Shown here: piece after piece, positions 34,850 through 45,775 of the stretch
Layout: each line of letters begins with the position of its first letter
Numbering within the stretch: the stretch's first letter is position 1
DNA from: Exserohilum rostratum
Taxonomy: Eukaryota > Ascomycota > Dothideomycetes > Pleosporales > Pleosporaceae
Length of the DNA: 64,000 nucleotides
NCBI GenBank assembly: GCA_026367775.1
Contig: CP111156.1
Span: 930,001-994,000, forward strand
Reading direction: 5' to 3'
Position numbers and translations under genes: made by a program
The notes under the pieces: model-generated
What the model saw: the letters and a program-made list of their open reading frames with translations, nothing else
Told to the model about the DNA's origin: nothing
Database searches by the model: none

Positions 34850-35434
34850 GGTGCAGAGGAACAGAGGGGTAACACTGCCCTAGGTCCGGCGTATCAAACC
34901 ATGCAATGAGCTGGCACTACATTAGGGTTCACTTCCTTACATGGTGCTAGATTGACCAAGCAATCGGGATCGAGCAGGGAATTAGGTGACATCGTCAGGT
35001 CAGAGTCATGTCAGATCGTACTGGATAAACGAGGTCAACCACATGTACCACGGCAGGGACAGTGGTTTCCATGGAGACCTTGAGCACCAATTTTGGGTCA
35101 AGGGGCATCACGACGGGTAAAAGGCTAAGCGGATAGGTTCACACAAGCAAAGTGAACCAAAGGTCATGTCAGTGAAGACGGATGGGTTGTTGGGGCGAGT
35201 GGAGCAGCTGGCCCGGGCTCAAGCTTTCCGAGGTACAGGCCGGAATAAGCTTGCAGCTCCCCGCCATACATGGTCATGCCATCGCTCATCCTCCACCATG
35301 TAAAGCAAACAACACCCATTCAACCCACGACAACTCTGGGTTCCTTAAACCCGCCCATACCCACCCGTGCCCATTGCGCCTGTTCGCGCGCTGCATGTAA
35401 GCAGCAAAACAAAATCAAGTAAACACACTCCAAG
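34850..35434. other. Divergent promoter region, GH2 and CAB5
   Basis: About 580 bp; no gene. Serves both the glucosaminidase (-) and dephospho-CoA kinase (+). Confidence 0.45.
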
Positions 35435-36235
35435 ATGCTCCTTCTCGGCCTGACCGGCTCCATCGCGACGGGTAAATCGACCGTCTCATCACTGCTATCG
35501 AAGCCGCCCTACTCTCTCCCCATCGTAGACGCCGACCTCATTGCGCGACAGGTGGTTGAGCCGGGTACTGCAGGCTACAATGCCATTGTTAAATACTTCT
35601 CTCCCACCACCCCAGACCTACTGCTTCCCGATGCGACACCAAAAGGCCGACCGCTGAACCGTCCAGCGTTGGGACGCAGAGTCTTTGGTGCTGGCGAGGA
35701 CAAGGAGCGCGATCGCAAGATGCTCAACAGCATTGTGCATCCCGCAGTGCGCAAAGAGATGTACAGACAAATGATTTGGGCGTACCTGCGCGGCAATTGG
35801 GCCGTGGTGTTGGACGTCCCTCTTCTATTTGAAAGTGGTTGGGAACGTTACTGCGGCACTATTCTTGTTGTAGGCGTCTCAGACCCCGCTATCCAGATAC
35901 AGCGCCTGCGCGCCCGTGATGCCCATCTCACAGAGGAGGATGCGCGGAACCGTGTCATGAGCCAGGGCGACGTGCGCGAAAAGGCAGAACGATGTTTGCG
36001 CAGGGGCCCGGGCAACGGCGTTGTCATCTGGAATGATCACGATAGGAGCTTTTTGGAGAAGGAAGTGCAGAAAGTTATGCAAGACGTCCGCGCAAGAAGT
36101 CCAAAATGGTGGAGTTTCCTTCTCTGGGCGTGCCCCCCATTGGGCCTCGTGGCTGGACTGTGGAGTTGGCACAAGATGCGCAGAGTGCAGCTGGAGTGGG
36201 AACACGAGAAGAGACGTGAGAAGGCCAAATTGTGA
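35435..36235 (+). CDS. CAB5: Dephospho-CoA kinase
   Basis: Single exon, 266 residues. The P-loop GLTGSIATGKST is at 5-16, followed by VDADLIARQVVEPG, the lid-region NRPALGRRVFG and IVHPAVRKEM, all typical of the CoaE/Cab5 family. It phosphorylates the 3' hydroxyl of dephospho-CoA in the last step of coenzyme A synthesis. A hydrophobic C-terminal helix (WWSFLLWACPPLGLVAGLW, about 223-241) followed by a basic tail is also seen in fungal homologues and suggests anchoring to a membrane such as the outer mitochondrial or ER membrane. The length is close to yeast Cab5 (241 aa) plus this tail. Confidence 0.94.
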   Translation: MLLLGLTGSIATGKSTVSSLLSKPPYSLPIVDADLIARQVVEPGTAGYNAIVKYFSPTTPDLLLPDATPKGRPLNRPALGRRVFGAGEDKERDRKMLNSIVHPAVRKEMYRQMIWAYLRGNWAVVLDVPLLFESGWERYCGTILVVGVSDPAIQIQRLRARDAHLTEEDARNRVMSQGDVREKAERCLRRGPGNGVVIWNDHDRSFLEKEVQKVMQDVRARSPKWWSFLLWACPPLGLVAGLWSWHKMRRVQLEWEHEKRREKAKL

Positions 36236-36679
36236 GCCTTGAAGGAAGGGTGAGCGTGTGCGTTGGAAGTGTATAGATATCCTAGCAACTGGCAATATGA
36301 GTCCCTGTGTAACAACAATTGCTTTCTAGTTCCTCCCAACGGTTTACATGCATGGTTTTCTTTTGTCTTTCGGTCAACGCAAAAACTAACTTCAGTATCA
36401 CGGCCGTTTTTGTGAGTCCCTGTTCTTCAATTCTCGTAGAACCATATGTCAAGGCTCCTGCTCACCTTCACTTCACCCTCAACAACTTTCCCAAACAAGT
36501 AACAACGTCCCTTTCACCTGCGCCCCACCAACACACCAATGCCCTCTAGGCCCCGACTTTCCTTCTCCCGCCCCGCCAACTACAAACCACGAAAGCGGAA
36601 ACAATCATCACATTGCGCGTATACATGTGAACCCAGCTTCCCCCATCAACACACAGCAAACTCACCGCGTCGCTACGCA
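36236..36679. other. Intergenic region and 5' leader
   Basis: About 440 bp. In-frame codons upstream of 36680 extend to an ATG at 36539; the CA-rich composition of 36440-36679 suggests a leader rather than coding sequence. Confidence 0.45.
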
Positions 36680-38557
36680 ATGAGCGCCATAACGCCACCC
36701 TCCTTCGTCGACGACGCCGCTTCCCTATCCGAGCGCCTTCCCCCGCGTCTCACCACAAAGAATCTAGCGCAGTGGATCTCTTATTGTGAATCAGACGCTT
36801 CCTCAGCGTACACGGGCAGCTTTTTTGATGACGGGGTAAATATGTTGGGGCGATGTGACGGTGGAACACGCGGTTTTGCAGCTGTGGATGAGTGGGTCGA
36901 CGACGAAGCAAAAAGACGAGAAGAAGACAAGGCTAAGAGGCTGAGTAGAGATAAGAAGGGTTGGAATGAAGACGTAAAGAGAGCGGTTGGTGGGGATATG
37001 CAGAGGAATTTGAATCGAATTGGTGAGTTGCGGGGTGTTAGAGTCAAGAAAGTGAGACTTGAAAGCGGGGAAGATGAGAAATTTGGTAGAGGGAATAGGA
37101 AAGAAGGACACAAAGGGGAAGAAGAAGCAAAGGTTATTGTGCCCGTGCCAATGCAGTGGGGTACGTTTGTTATCAAATGTAAGGACGGACGGGTCATCGT
37201 TGTGGACGAGGATGGAGAGTTTGACTCTGGACCTCTAGGAGTCGATAATGAAGAGCATCGACAGCAGCCATGGGTTAGAGCAAAGTCTACAGCCGAGCCA
37301 TCGTTGGCCTCGGGTAAGGATAAGGGAGAGGGGAGTTTGTCCAAGGGGCGTACAGAGAGGGGGAGGAGAACAAAGAAAGTTGAAAGTAAAAGTACAGCGT
37401 CATTGCCACGAAAAACGCTTACGCCTGTCCTCGAATCCGAATACGAAAATGGATACTCTTTTTCTGCCAATGCGGGCGGATGGCCTTCGCACACTGCGAC
37501 TCCGGCCATGTCTCCAGCTGTCTCGATAAGCGATGGGTATGGCTATATTGTCCCGGAACCGCTCACCAAACCGATCAGGGAGGGGTATCGACATGTTAAG
37601 TCCGGCTCTTTTGAATTCAATGATATTGCTTCCGAGACGCAGGTCAACTCCGAGGTTGCCTCACCCGTGCGCACACTACCTGGGAGCTGGCCGTCACCCG
37701 AACCTTCGCCAGTGAAGACCTGGGGGGAAAAGGAGTCGGAAGTATCCTGGACCCGTGGGAATATTGAGGGTGCATGGGAAATGAAAAGTTCGGTTCCTTC
37801 ATGCAAGGGCCAGAAAACGAAGAAAGTCAGGGACAATGTGTCGGTCAAGAGTCATGCGACATACAAGGAGCCTACCGTGGAGGATGCACGAAGTAGTTCA
37901 CCGGAAGAAGACAACAAGAACACCGGGAGGGGCTGGGGCGGTAGTGTGCACAACTCGCAGACTAGCAAAAAAGTAACTCGTCACAGCTCTAACGGAAGCA
38001 ATGACAGCCACCATAGCGACTGGGCGTCACCAGCAAAACTGCCTCATCCATTTACCTGGGCAACCAGTCGGTCCAACAGCCAAGATAGATGGAGCAGCAG
38101 ACCCAAAGCCGCAGATAACCCTGCATGGACTGGTATCGAGCCTTTTTCGTCTCAGCAAGACGCATTGAATGCTCCTTCAGCTCCTTCAGACAATGGGGCG
38201 CGTCCCCCAAGCGAAGCAACGTGGGATGGGTTCGAGAGACACAAAACACTTAGTGACGTCAGCATGGCGGGTTCCGGTAGCGTACGCGGGTCTCTACACA
38301 GCTCAAGCCGAGTGTCGAGTCAGCAAGCATCTTCAGCACACAGCGAAAGCAAATGTCCCGCGGACCGTCATCTCACCGCCAGCTCACGCCGGCGAGGCAG
38401 GTCGAAGAAAGAAATAAGCGTTGAAAATTATCATGGCTGGGAGCACGGAAGCAGCGGAACAAATACGGCGAGGCGCGCGAATAGCTTGAATGAGGAGAAC
38501 GCGACGTATCTAAATGATAATTGGGGAGGGACCCCGGTCCGCGGGGCTAAGTTTTAG
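36680..38557 (+). CDS. Tryptophan- and GW-rich disordered protein, unknown function
   Basis: Single exon. From the ATG at 36680 (MSAITPPSFVDDAASL) it has 625 residues; an upstream in-frame ATG at 36539 would give 672. Residues about 10-190 are charged and partly folded (LTTKNLAQWISYCESDAS, then DEAKRREEDKAKR and PVPMQWGTFVIKCKDGRVIVVDEDGEFD). The C-terminal 370 residues are Ser/Pro-rich and disordered yet contain 13 Trp, spaced roughly 10-70 residues apart, five of them as GW or WG (for example AGGWPS, KTWGEK, GRGWGGS, YHGWEHG, DNWGGTP at the very end). I recognise no catalytic domain. GW/WG in disordered context is the known Argonaute-hook pattern; whether this protein uses it is speculation. 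Confidence 0.7.
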   Translation: MSAITPPSFVDDAASLSERLPPRLTTKNLAQWISYCESDASSAYTGSFFDDGVNMLGRCDGGTRGFAAVDEWVDDEAKRREEDKAKRLSRDKKGWNEDVKRAVGGDMQRNLNRIGELRGVRVKKVRLESGEDEKFGRGNRKEGHKGEEEAKVIVPVPMQWGTFVIKCKDGRVIVVDEDGEFDSGPLGVDNEEHRQQPWVRAKSTAEPSLASGKDKGEGSLSKGRTERGRRTKKVESKSTASLPRKTLTPVLESEYENGYSFSANAGGWPSHTATPAMSPAVSISDGYGYIVPEPLTKPIREGYRHVKSGSFEFNDIASETQVNSEVASPVRTLPGSWPSPEPSPVKTWGEKESEVSWTRGNIEGAWEMKSSVPSCKGQKTKKVRDNVSVKSHATYKEPTVEDARSSSPEEDNKNTGRGWGGSVHNSQTSKKVTRHSSNGSNDSHHSDWASPAKLPHPFTWATSRSNSQDRWSSRPKAADNPAWTGIEPFSSQQDALNAPSAPSDNGARPPSEATWDGFERHKTLSDVSMAGSGSVRGSLHSSSRVSSQQASSAHSESKCPADRHLTASSRRRGRSKKEISVENYHGWEHGSSGTNTARRANSLNEENATYLNDNWGGTPVRGAKF

Positions 38558-39793
38558 TCGAACGTGCTACACTATTCGTTGTCGCGGTGGCCCGAGGTAC
38601 ATAGAGTTGCGCCATATGTAGGCGGCTGGGGATGTAAAGTATAGGACCATTTTCTTTTTTAGTGGGGACCGCGAAGCGCGACACCGCGACGCGAGTCGGA
38701 TCGAAGATGTGAAAATCCGGGGAATTAGTGGAGAGCACATGTTCTAGATGATGGATTTTTTTTTCAGCACCAGGAAAGATACGTGTATTCGCGCGGAAAG
38801 GTCGCGCGGGCTGGTGGAGATGGTGGTGGAGTGTGAACGTGTAATGAAGCTGTGGATGCGTGATGGGCATGCATATGAGCGTCTCGTCGCGCACTGCATA
38901 TGGAAGCTGACTTGGGTAGGAGCGGCGAACAGAACGCGTCGAAACACCAGTGCCAAACGCCTGAGACCCGGAGAGCACCCCAGTTAGAGGCGGTTTGATG
39001 GTGCCAAAGCGCAGCACAGGTCGGCGCCAACCACCCGTGACATAGCTGTAACACGACTATGATCAAGAGGCTGCAGCACCACGGCTCCAGCAGCACTGCA
39101 GAACGCGCCAAGTCGGGCGCAGGGCACCGGCAATTCACGTCTGCCTCACGTCGCCAGGACGCAGCGCGAGCGTGTTTTTTTTTTTTTACCTGAGGAGGGG
39201 GCGGCGTAGGGTGGTAGGCTGTACTGCAGGTGGGACAGGGCTTGGTGGCCAGTCAATGCATCGGCATTGACTGGGCTTATTAGGGCCAGCCTGGTTTCGC
39301 AGCGTCTTACTCGGGGGGCTAGCCTGGCCGGGTGTCTGGGATTGCAGTGGAGATGACGCCTTGGGACGCGGTCGTGAGCAGAGGCCCCTAAAGTACGTGA
39401 TAGACACGCTAGCTAGCCGTGTCGACGCGTTGAGTGCTCGGGTCTATTAGCTGAAGCCGCCCCAGATAGTCGCCGTCCCAGCTCTCGTCTTTTCGTCGCC
39501 GTCGTCGTCTTCTTCTTCTACTCCAACTGCGCGACTGCTTCTCCGGGCTTGAGTGTTGCTGTCCACAAGTTGTTTCTGTCCTTCTCTTGTTATTGCCATT
39601 GTTATTGCACGGCCGGCTAAACACTGCCTCGAGACACGTCGAGAGCTCAACCCCACTATTCAACCTCACGCCTCCCAACTACTCACCACCTACACCACCG
39701 CCACCTCGCCACCCTCTAGCCGCAACCTTGGGCTACTGAGCTGATCACCGCCGTATTTTAATCTCCACCATCGTCATCACGACTCTTGCTACC
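38558..39793. other. Intergenic region with pyrimidine-rich leader
   Basis: About 1.2 kb. T run at 39174-39187 and a trinucleotide stretch GTCGTCGTCTTCTTCTTC near 39500 before a CT-rich leader. No gene seen on either strand. Confidence 0.5.
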
Positions 39794-41030
39794 ATGGCTA
39801 CCTCGACGCGCCAGCCATTTGCCGAGCTCGGCTCGACCCGGCTCCAGGGCCTTCAGAGCGCGAAGAACAGACAGAATGGTAATGAGCCTCATCTCACGTG
39901 AGCTGGAATTTCGCTAAACATGAATCGATACAGCTCTCCCAAATTTTGGCTCGACCCAAAGTTTGAAACCCTCCTCCGGCCCTTCAACGGGTAAGCGCCA
40001 GCGTGCACCCGAGATCTTCGAGGATGCCGATTCCGAGAACGTGGACCCTTTCATCTCCGGCAGCCCATCCAAGAAGTCCAAGACCACCACCACCACCACT
40101 GACGCCGAGTACGTCAAGCCGGCGAGCTTCTCCCTCTTCACTTCGCCCGTCAGGACGAGTGCAAGCCTCAATGCCACGCCTTCCGTCTCGTCTGTCCGCA
40201 AAGCCCACGCATCGCCCAGCACTACCAGGTCTACTCCCATCACCAACAGCCGTGGATCGCCAAAGAACAAGCGTCTTCATGCCATCTCTAAGCGCCGTGC
40301 ATCCACCTCGCCTTTCCGACGCGTCGACCCCCCTTCTTTTGGCATGAGCAGCCCCAGCCTACCCTTTTCCATTGACGCAGCACTCAGCGGTTCCATCTCC
40401 ACCTACACTCCCAAGGCACCCACCGTAGCAGCAACCCCCGCCTCAGCACCCGTCCAAAAGGCCAGCGCACTCGACGAAACCATGCCCAAGGGTTGGTTCT
40501 TTGAGATCCACGAGGACACCGCCGAGCAGGAAGCCGCTAACCTCATGGAGCACTCCACCTTGGTCCTTGACATCTCATCCGACGACGACGCCGAGACCAA
40601 GACACGTAACGAGGACCGCGGAAAGGAGAACATCCCCCCACCAGACTTCCGCGCCTCACAGCCCCGCCAGACAGCCATCTCGGCTGACGACGATGGTTAC
40701 GAGACGGAGATTCTTGCCGATGAGCCCATCAAGCGCCGTGCCGTGCGCAAGTTTGTCCAGGATGCCATGGATGAGGACCGTAAGCCACTGGGCGACCTTG
40801 CACCATGCGACTTTTACGCCGAGGGATGCGATGCCACCTCTTACGTCACTGTCGATGCTGGTATTGAGAAGCCATCGCGCTTGTCAAAGGAGTGCAGTTT
40901 GAGCTCCGAGACGATAGAAGAGAAGGCTGAGGAGGCAGAGGCCAAGCCAGCTCCCGTGAAGAAGGAGAAGAAGCAAAAGTCATGCGAGAAGACAACACAG
41001 ACACAACAGTCTGTTGCTGCTTCCTCATAG
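39794..41030 (+). CDS. Disordered protein with KEN box and D-box, unknown function
   Basis: Exons 39794-39878 and 39934-41030, 393 residues; the 55-nt intron has a CTAAAC branch-like site and ends ATACAG. The N-terminus (MATSTRQPFAELGSTRLQGL) and blocks DADSENVDPF, PKGWFFEIHEDTAEQEAANLMEHSTLVLDISSDDD look conserved, the rest is Ser/Thr/Lys-rich. GKENIPP (KEN at 259-261) and DRKPLGDLAP (RxxL at 311-314) are textbook APC/C degrons, and there are several SP/TP and basic stretches (nuclear signal, CDK sites). A cell-cycle-regulated nuclear protein is therefore likely; a securin-like role would fit but is inference. The tail is Lys/Glu/Gln-rich. Confidence 0.75.
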
Positions 41031-41433
41031 CCTTGTTATTGTTGTTATCTGTTTTTTCTTCTTTCTCTTTTTCTTTACTCTTCGGGTCTTTCGTTCACGG
41101 CTCTATATTGGCGATTTAGGATACCTCTCACCCGGCGTTCAGTGTTGTATAGTCCTTTTTTTCCCGGGTTTGATTTTTCTGTTGGGTCAAAGCCTCCGAT
41201 TGATGTGTGCATGATTCATGGGGCGTTTTTATGGGTTCGCGTGTGGAAATGATACCTTTCTCCTCGTTTGCTGTGCGAAGTAATAATGCAAGCGCTATTT
41301 TTTCCAATAAATAAAAGACATTCCTTTCATACCCACCACATCTCCATTATGCATCGAGCCCCATGTGAAACCTAACAAGGGGAGATATGACAGCAGCATC
41401 GATATGGTTGTCCACAGATCCAGATACGTAACG
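41031..41433. other. Convergent 3' intergenic region
   Basis: About 400 bp, T-rich 3' end of the KEN-box gene and 3' end of the ACAD gene. No feature recognised. Confidence 0.5.
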
Positions 41434-42825
41434 TCACAACTTCCACCCTCTCCTCTTCGCAAGCCCGATCTCCTGTCTAACCGCCAAATCAGCAATAATC
41501 TCCTCGCTCCCACCCCCCACAACCATCATCCTCAAATCCCGACTAATCTGCTCTATAATGGCGCCAGGCCCCCCACCCTTCTGGTACCCCGCGCCCCCAA
41601 ACACCTGCTGCGCCTCTCTATTCGCCAGCTCCAAAATACGACCCCCATGCACTTTGCACAGCGCAATCTGACCCGCGATACTGGGATCCTGCCACGCGAG
41701 CGGTGAGGCCTGAACATGGAAGGCGAGTTGCTCGAGCCATGCATAGTGCGATTCTACATATCGAGCTAGAGTAGCGAGTTTACTGGCAATAATCTGGTTT
41801 GCGAGTAAGGGTTTCCCAAAAGTTTTTCGCTTTGTGGCGTAGGCGAAAGCTTCAGAGAGGCATGTTCGTGCTTTGCGGTTGCAGCCGATGGCGAGGATGA
41901 AGCGCTCTTTGTTGAAGTTGCGCATGATGATGGGGAAACCGGCGTTCTCTGCGCCGATGAGATTTTCCACGGGGACGTGGACGTTGTCGAGTTCGACGAA
42001 ACTGGCGCCACCGGCGCGCTGTCCGCTGTTGGCGATGCGGCGGTGGGTGAGACCTTTGGAGGAGGTCGGGATTACGAGGACGGAGAGGCCTGCTGCGCCG
42101 GGTCCGCCTGTGCGGACAGCAGTCGTCATGTGTGTGGCCCAGGGCATACCGGTGATCCATTTCTTGTAACCGTTTACAATGTAGAATTTGCCGTCGGGGG
42201 ACTTGGTGGCGGTGGTTTGGATATTGGCCACGTCGGACTGTTGGTTGGTGGTTGTGTTAGCCATAGATCCATCTACCCCCTTTTTCAATCACGAAAGATG
42301 AGAGAAATCTACTCAACGTACCCCACCACTTGGCTCCGTGATACCAAGAGAGAAACTCGTTTCCCATGTAAACAACCCAGGTAGCCACTTCTGCTTCTGT
42401 TCCTCAGTCCCGTGATGCACAATTGGCGGCGCGCCAATCACACTGGCGCCTCCCAACGCCGTGCTAACACCGCCTTCAATCCTGCTACTCTCATCTGTCA
42501 TGACGAGCAGATGGAATGCATCTAACTCTGCTACAGGAATGCCTGCTGGCCCAGGCACATTCGCAGGCCGATAAGGCTCCGGTACGTCGGCAAATGCAAA
42601 GCCAGTTTGAGCCCATTTGAGGCGCTCTTGCTCGGGTGCTTCGCCTGCTTCCTCCCAGTCTAGCATATACGGTTTGACGTGCGTGTCGATGTAGTTACGC
42701 ATGGTATTGCGCAGCTTCTTGTGTGAGTCGTTGTAGTAGGGCGAGGCAAGTGACGAGTACCATGACGGCTCGGCCCAGGGGCCTAGATTGCCAAATGTTT
42801 CTTGTTTCTTCTCTAGCTTCATCAT
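41434..42825 (-). CDS. Acyl-CoA dehydrogenase family flavoprotein
   Basis: Exons 42825-42322 and 42237-41434 on the minus strand, 435 residues. The 84-nt intron joins GITEPSGG to SDVANIQTTA. The N-terminal helical domain, the FAD-binding middle domain (GITEPSGGSDV, KKWITGM) and the C-terminal helices with FGKPLLANQ and QVFGGAGYQKGG are all present, so it should oxidise an acyl-CoA with FAD. At the usual MCAD glutamate position the sequence reads VVGGG, but helix G has KERFILA, the place of the catalytic Glu in isovaleryl-CoA and long-chain enzymes. Branched-chain or unusual acyl-CoA substrates are therefore plausible. No targeting sequence or C-terminal SKL is visible (ends RRGWKL). Confidence 0.88.
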
Positions 42826-43306
42826 GTTGCAGAGGGATGTTTTAGTCTCGGGTTAAGTTGGAGCAAAGGCACTGTGATGGTGGTAGGGAAGCGCCGGAAG
42901 CCACTGTTACATACTTATTGACATGTGCTGGGGTTGCAGATGCGCAGAGTAAGGCGAGATACCGCGGCAAGTGCAACTGACTCGCTTGGCTTGCGGGGAA
43001 GTAGCCGACTCAGCTCGTCCGCCCCGCATGTTCAGCCTTATGAGAGGTGATCAAAAAGCAAAATCATCTACCCCTCTTCTGTTCCTGCATACAAAACTTT
43101 TTAACTTTATCGTTTCACTTGGACCGAGTTAGCTTCACGTCAGGCTCAATTCAGATTGACATATTCTGCAAGATGGATAATGACGTCATGTGAACCTGCG
43201 AAGCTTCATTCATGTTACGATATTAGATACATTCTTTTATAGCTTCCGGCATATGCTGGTATCTTTTTGTGTTCATTCATTCGTAGCCTCGTCATGAGCG
43301 AGACGT
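42826..43306. other. Intergenic region
   Basis: About 480 bp between two minus-strand genes: promoter of the ACAD and 3' end of the mannitol dehydrogenase. No feature recognised. Confidence 0.5.
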
Positions 43307-44155
43307 TTACCTGACGCAGTAACCACCGTCGATGAGGAGATCGGAGCCCTGTGATTGTGTCAGCAATTGAATAGCACAGACTAGATGCATCAAACTTACA
43401 GTGCAGTAGGAGGAGGCGTCAGAGGCAAAGTAGACGTAGGCACCCTTGAGCTCGGTGGCCTTTGCGTCACGGCCCATGGGGATCATGGAGTGCCACAGCT
43501 TCTGGATGTCCTGGGGGACGAAGTCGGACAGACCAGTGTCAATGTATCCAGGGGAGATGGAGTTGACACGGGCAAAGTCCCTCCACTCGTTGGCGAGCGA
43601 CTTGGCCAAGTGTATGCAGCCAGCCTTTGCGACGTTGTATGAGGTCTGCTCCTGGGGGAAGTTGGCAATGTGGCCAGACATGGAGGAGGTGATGATGAGG
43701 GAGCCAGTCTTGCGCTCGCGGAAGTGAAGACCGACAGCGCGGGCGCAGTTGAAGGTACCAGTCAGGTCAGTCTCGACAACCTCGTTCCACTGCTCAACGG
43801 TGGCATCGAGGATACCGTTGTCGGCAGTCTTGCCAGCGTTGGCGATGAAGACATCGACCTTGCCAAAGTCCTTGACGACATCGGCGACGAGCTTCTCGCA
43901 CTGGGCGTAGTCGCCGACCTGGCACTTGTAGGCCTTGACCTTGACGCCGTACTTCTCGCTCATCTCCTTTGCGTTCTTCTCGGCGCCCTCAGCGCGAGAG
44001 TTGTAGGTGATGGCAAGGTCGGCACCGAACTCGGCGCATCCGCGGGCAGCCTCTGTGCCAATGCCGGTAGCGCCAGAGGCGCCGGTGACGATGACGACCT
44101 TGCCCTTGAGGCTGAAGAGGTCCTTGAGCTCGGTTGCTTGGGGAACGGGGATCAT
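43307..44155 (-). CDS. NADP-dependent mannitol dehydrogenase (SDR, Alt a 8-like)
   Basis: Exons 44155-43400 and 43348-43307 on the minus strand, 265 residues. ATG 44155 gives MIPVPQATELKDLFSLKGKVVIVTGASG, matching the N-terminus of the Alternaria/Cladosporium mannitol dehydrogenase allergens (266-267 aa). The Rossmann motif TGASGATGIG, NAG, the catalytic Ser in TSSMSG and YNVAKAG (Tyr-x3-Lys) complete the classical SDR active site. It interconverts fructose and mannitol with NADP(H) in the cytosol. The 51-nt intron near the 3' end is a multiple of three and lacks stops, so retention would insert 17 residues before GSDLLIDGGY. In-frame codons upstream of 44155 are leader sequence. Confidence 0.95.
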   Translation of the reverse strand: MIPVPQATELKDLFSLKGKVVIVTGASGATGIGTEAARGCAEFGADLAITYNSRAEGAEKNAKEMSEKYGVKVKAYKCQVGDYAQCEKLVADVVKDFGKVDVFIANAGKTADNGILDATVEQWNEVVETDLTGTFNCARAVGLHFRERKTGSLIITSSMSGHIANFPQEQTSYNVAKAGCIHLAKSLANEWRDFARVNSISPGYIDTGLSDFVPQDIQKLWHSMIPMGRDAKATELKGAYVYFASDASSYCTVSLMHLVCAIQLLTQSQGSDLLIDGGYCVR

Positions 44156-45775
44156 TGTGGCGGTTGGGGTGTGTGGAAGAAGATGAAAAAGTCTTGAGAG
44201 AAGAGGCACAGAGGTTCAGAGATGGAATCTGGGCTGGGAGTGGAAGAATGAAGACGGCAATCGAGGGGCATCGAGGGGTTCAAGTACTCTCTGGATGGAC
44301 GAGTCGCGGCGAGGGTTGTGTTAGTGGTTAGTGGGGGGGCGCTGGGTCCAGAGTGACGTGTAGCTCGATGCAATAGTCGGGCGACGTCATGTCTCCGAGA
44401 ATGATTCGCCCACGGCGGCATTGAGTGGGAAAATTGGGTTACGGCATTCCGTTGTTGATGCTAGCGGTTCGTGGTGGGGTCGTCGTGGGTTGGTTCGGAC
44501 GTGACGTTCCTGCCCCTCTGCTAGCTCGCCGGACGGGAGCTTGGGCCGCCCCTCACTGCATGTGCTGCCACTTCGGCGCGTGGGAAACATCACCTCATGT
44601 CGCGCATCTTTCCGTTTGGCCGTCGTCCTGCTGCCGGTACTCTTCTCTGCGGGCTCAATTGCCTTCAATGCGGGCACTGCCAGCTCTCTCAGTGCCCGCA
44701 AGCTGCGGTCCAAGGGTTCCGAGTTTCCCCAGAGGCGTGTGTCCGAGCAATGCCATGGTGTCGATGGCCAGGATAGCTCCCACGGTGGGACCCCGCCATG
44801 AATGCATGGCATGCATTGTCAGCTATTACCTCGTTTACAAAGACTGTTATCGCGGCTACTCGTGTGCTCAGGCGACGTGCCTTGCGCGCTCTCGTCCACC
44901 CGCGGCCATCCACGCCAGACTAACATTTGACAAATTGGGAGATACTGGATGCCGCGCCCCCGCGTCGTGGCTACGCCGAGTTTTCAGTCATTGTTACTCA
45001 GCTCTTTCTCTGCTAGTCGGCCAGGCTGCTCGATGATCGATGAGGATCGGAGAACTCTGCTGGACCCTGCATGTGTCGCTGCACACCAGCAAGGAAGAAA
45101 GCCCCCCGAAAATCTCTGCGTCTGTCCAAGGCCGTGACCTTGACAGTCGATGTTACGATGCATGCGGATCCGAGCACCCACATGTCATGCCTAGAGCGTC
45201 AGTCGTCTGGTAATGCTGAGCAGCCCTGCAAGGCCCAAGCCGGACCGACGCCGTCGCCCTTGTAGCCGCACGTCAATCGCTGCTGATCGAGCGCTCACCA
45301 AGAAGTTGTAGTACTGATTAGTAGTATATACTAACGTCTTTGCCGCCTTCGGCCGCACAGCTGGCGCTCTGTCTCTCTGTCTCTCTGGCATCGGCCCGCC
45401 CCAGCACGGCGCATCTTTGTTCCTCCGGCGCCGCGCAAGCACGTGACGCTGCTCTCGTGCCAAACCCGACTTTTTGCTCTGGAGTAGAAGTTGCCTTGTT
45501 TTTGCTGGCCCGGCGAGTCATGTAGCTTTCGATTCGATTTTGATGTCGCGACTGCGTATGTGAGGATCTGGAGCCCTGGTTAGCCAAGCTCCTGCCACAG
45601 GGCCCAATGCGACCCTCTGATTCGCAGCCATGGGCACTCGCAACATTCTTTTGCTCCTTCTTCATGCTGCGCCCCTAGCCTAGCTAACCCCCCGAAGCTC
45701 TTCACCCTACTCACCCCCCAGCATTCACAGGACACAGCACCCGCAACATACAAAAGCCATCCGGGCCCCGCTACA
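44156..45775. other. Divergent intergenic region
   Basis: About 1.6 kb between the mannitol dehydrogenase and the unknown protein at 45776. A 203-codon frame at 44425-45036 has no family resemblance. TCTCTCTGTCTCTCTG lies near 45370. No RNA gene recognised. Confidence 0.5.

Noticed and set aside
44425..45036. 203-codon plus-strand frame in the gap before 45776
   Set aside because: Cys/Arg-rich and without recognisable domains, start context or intron logic.
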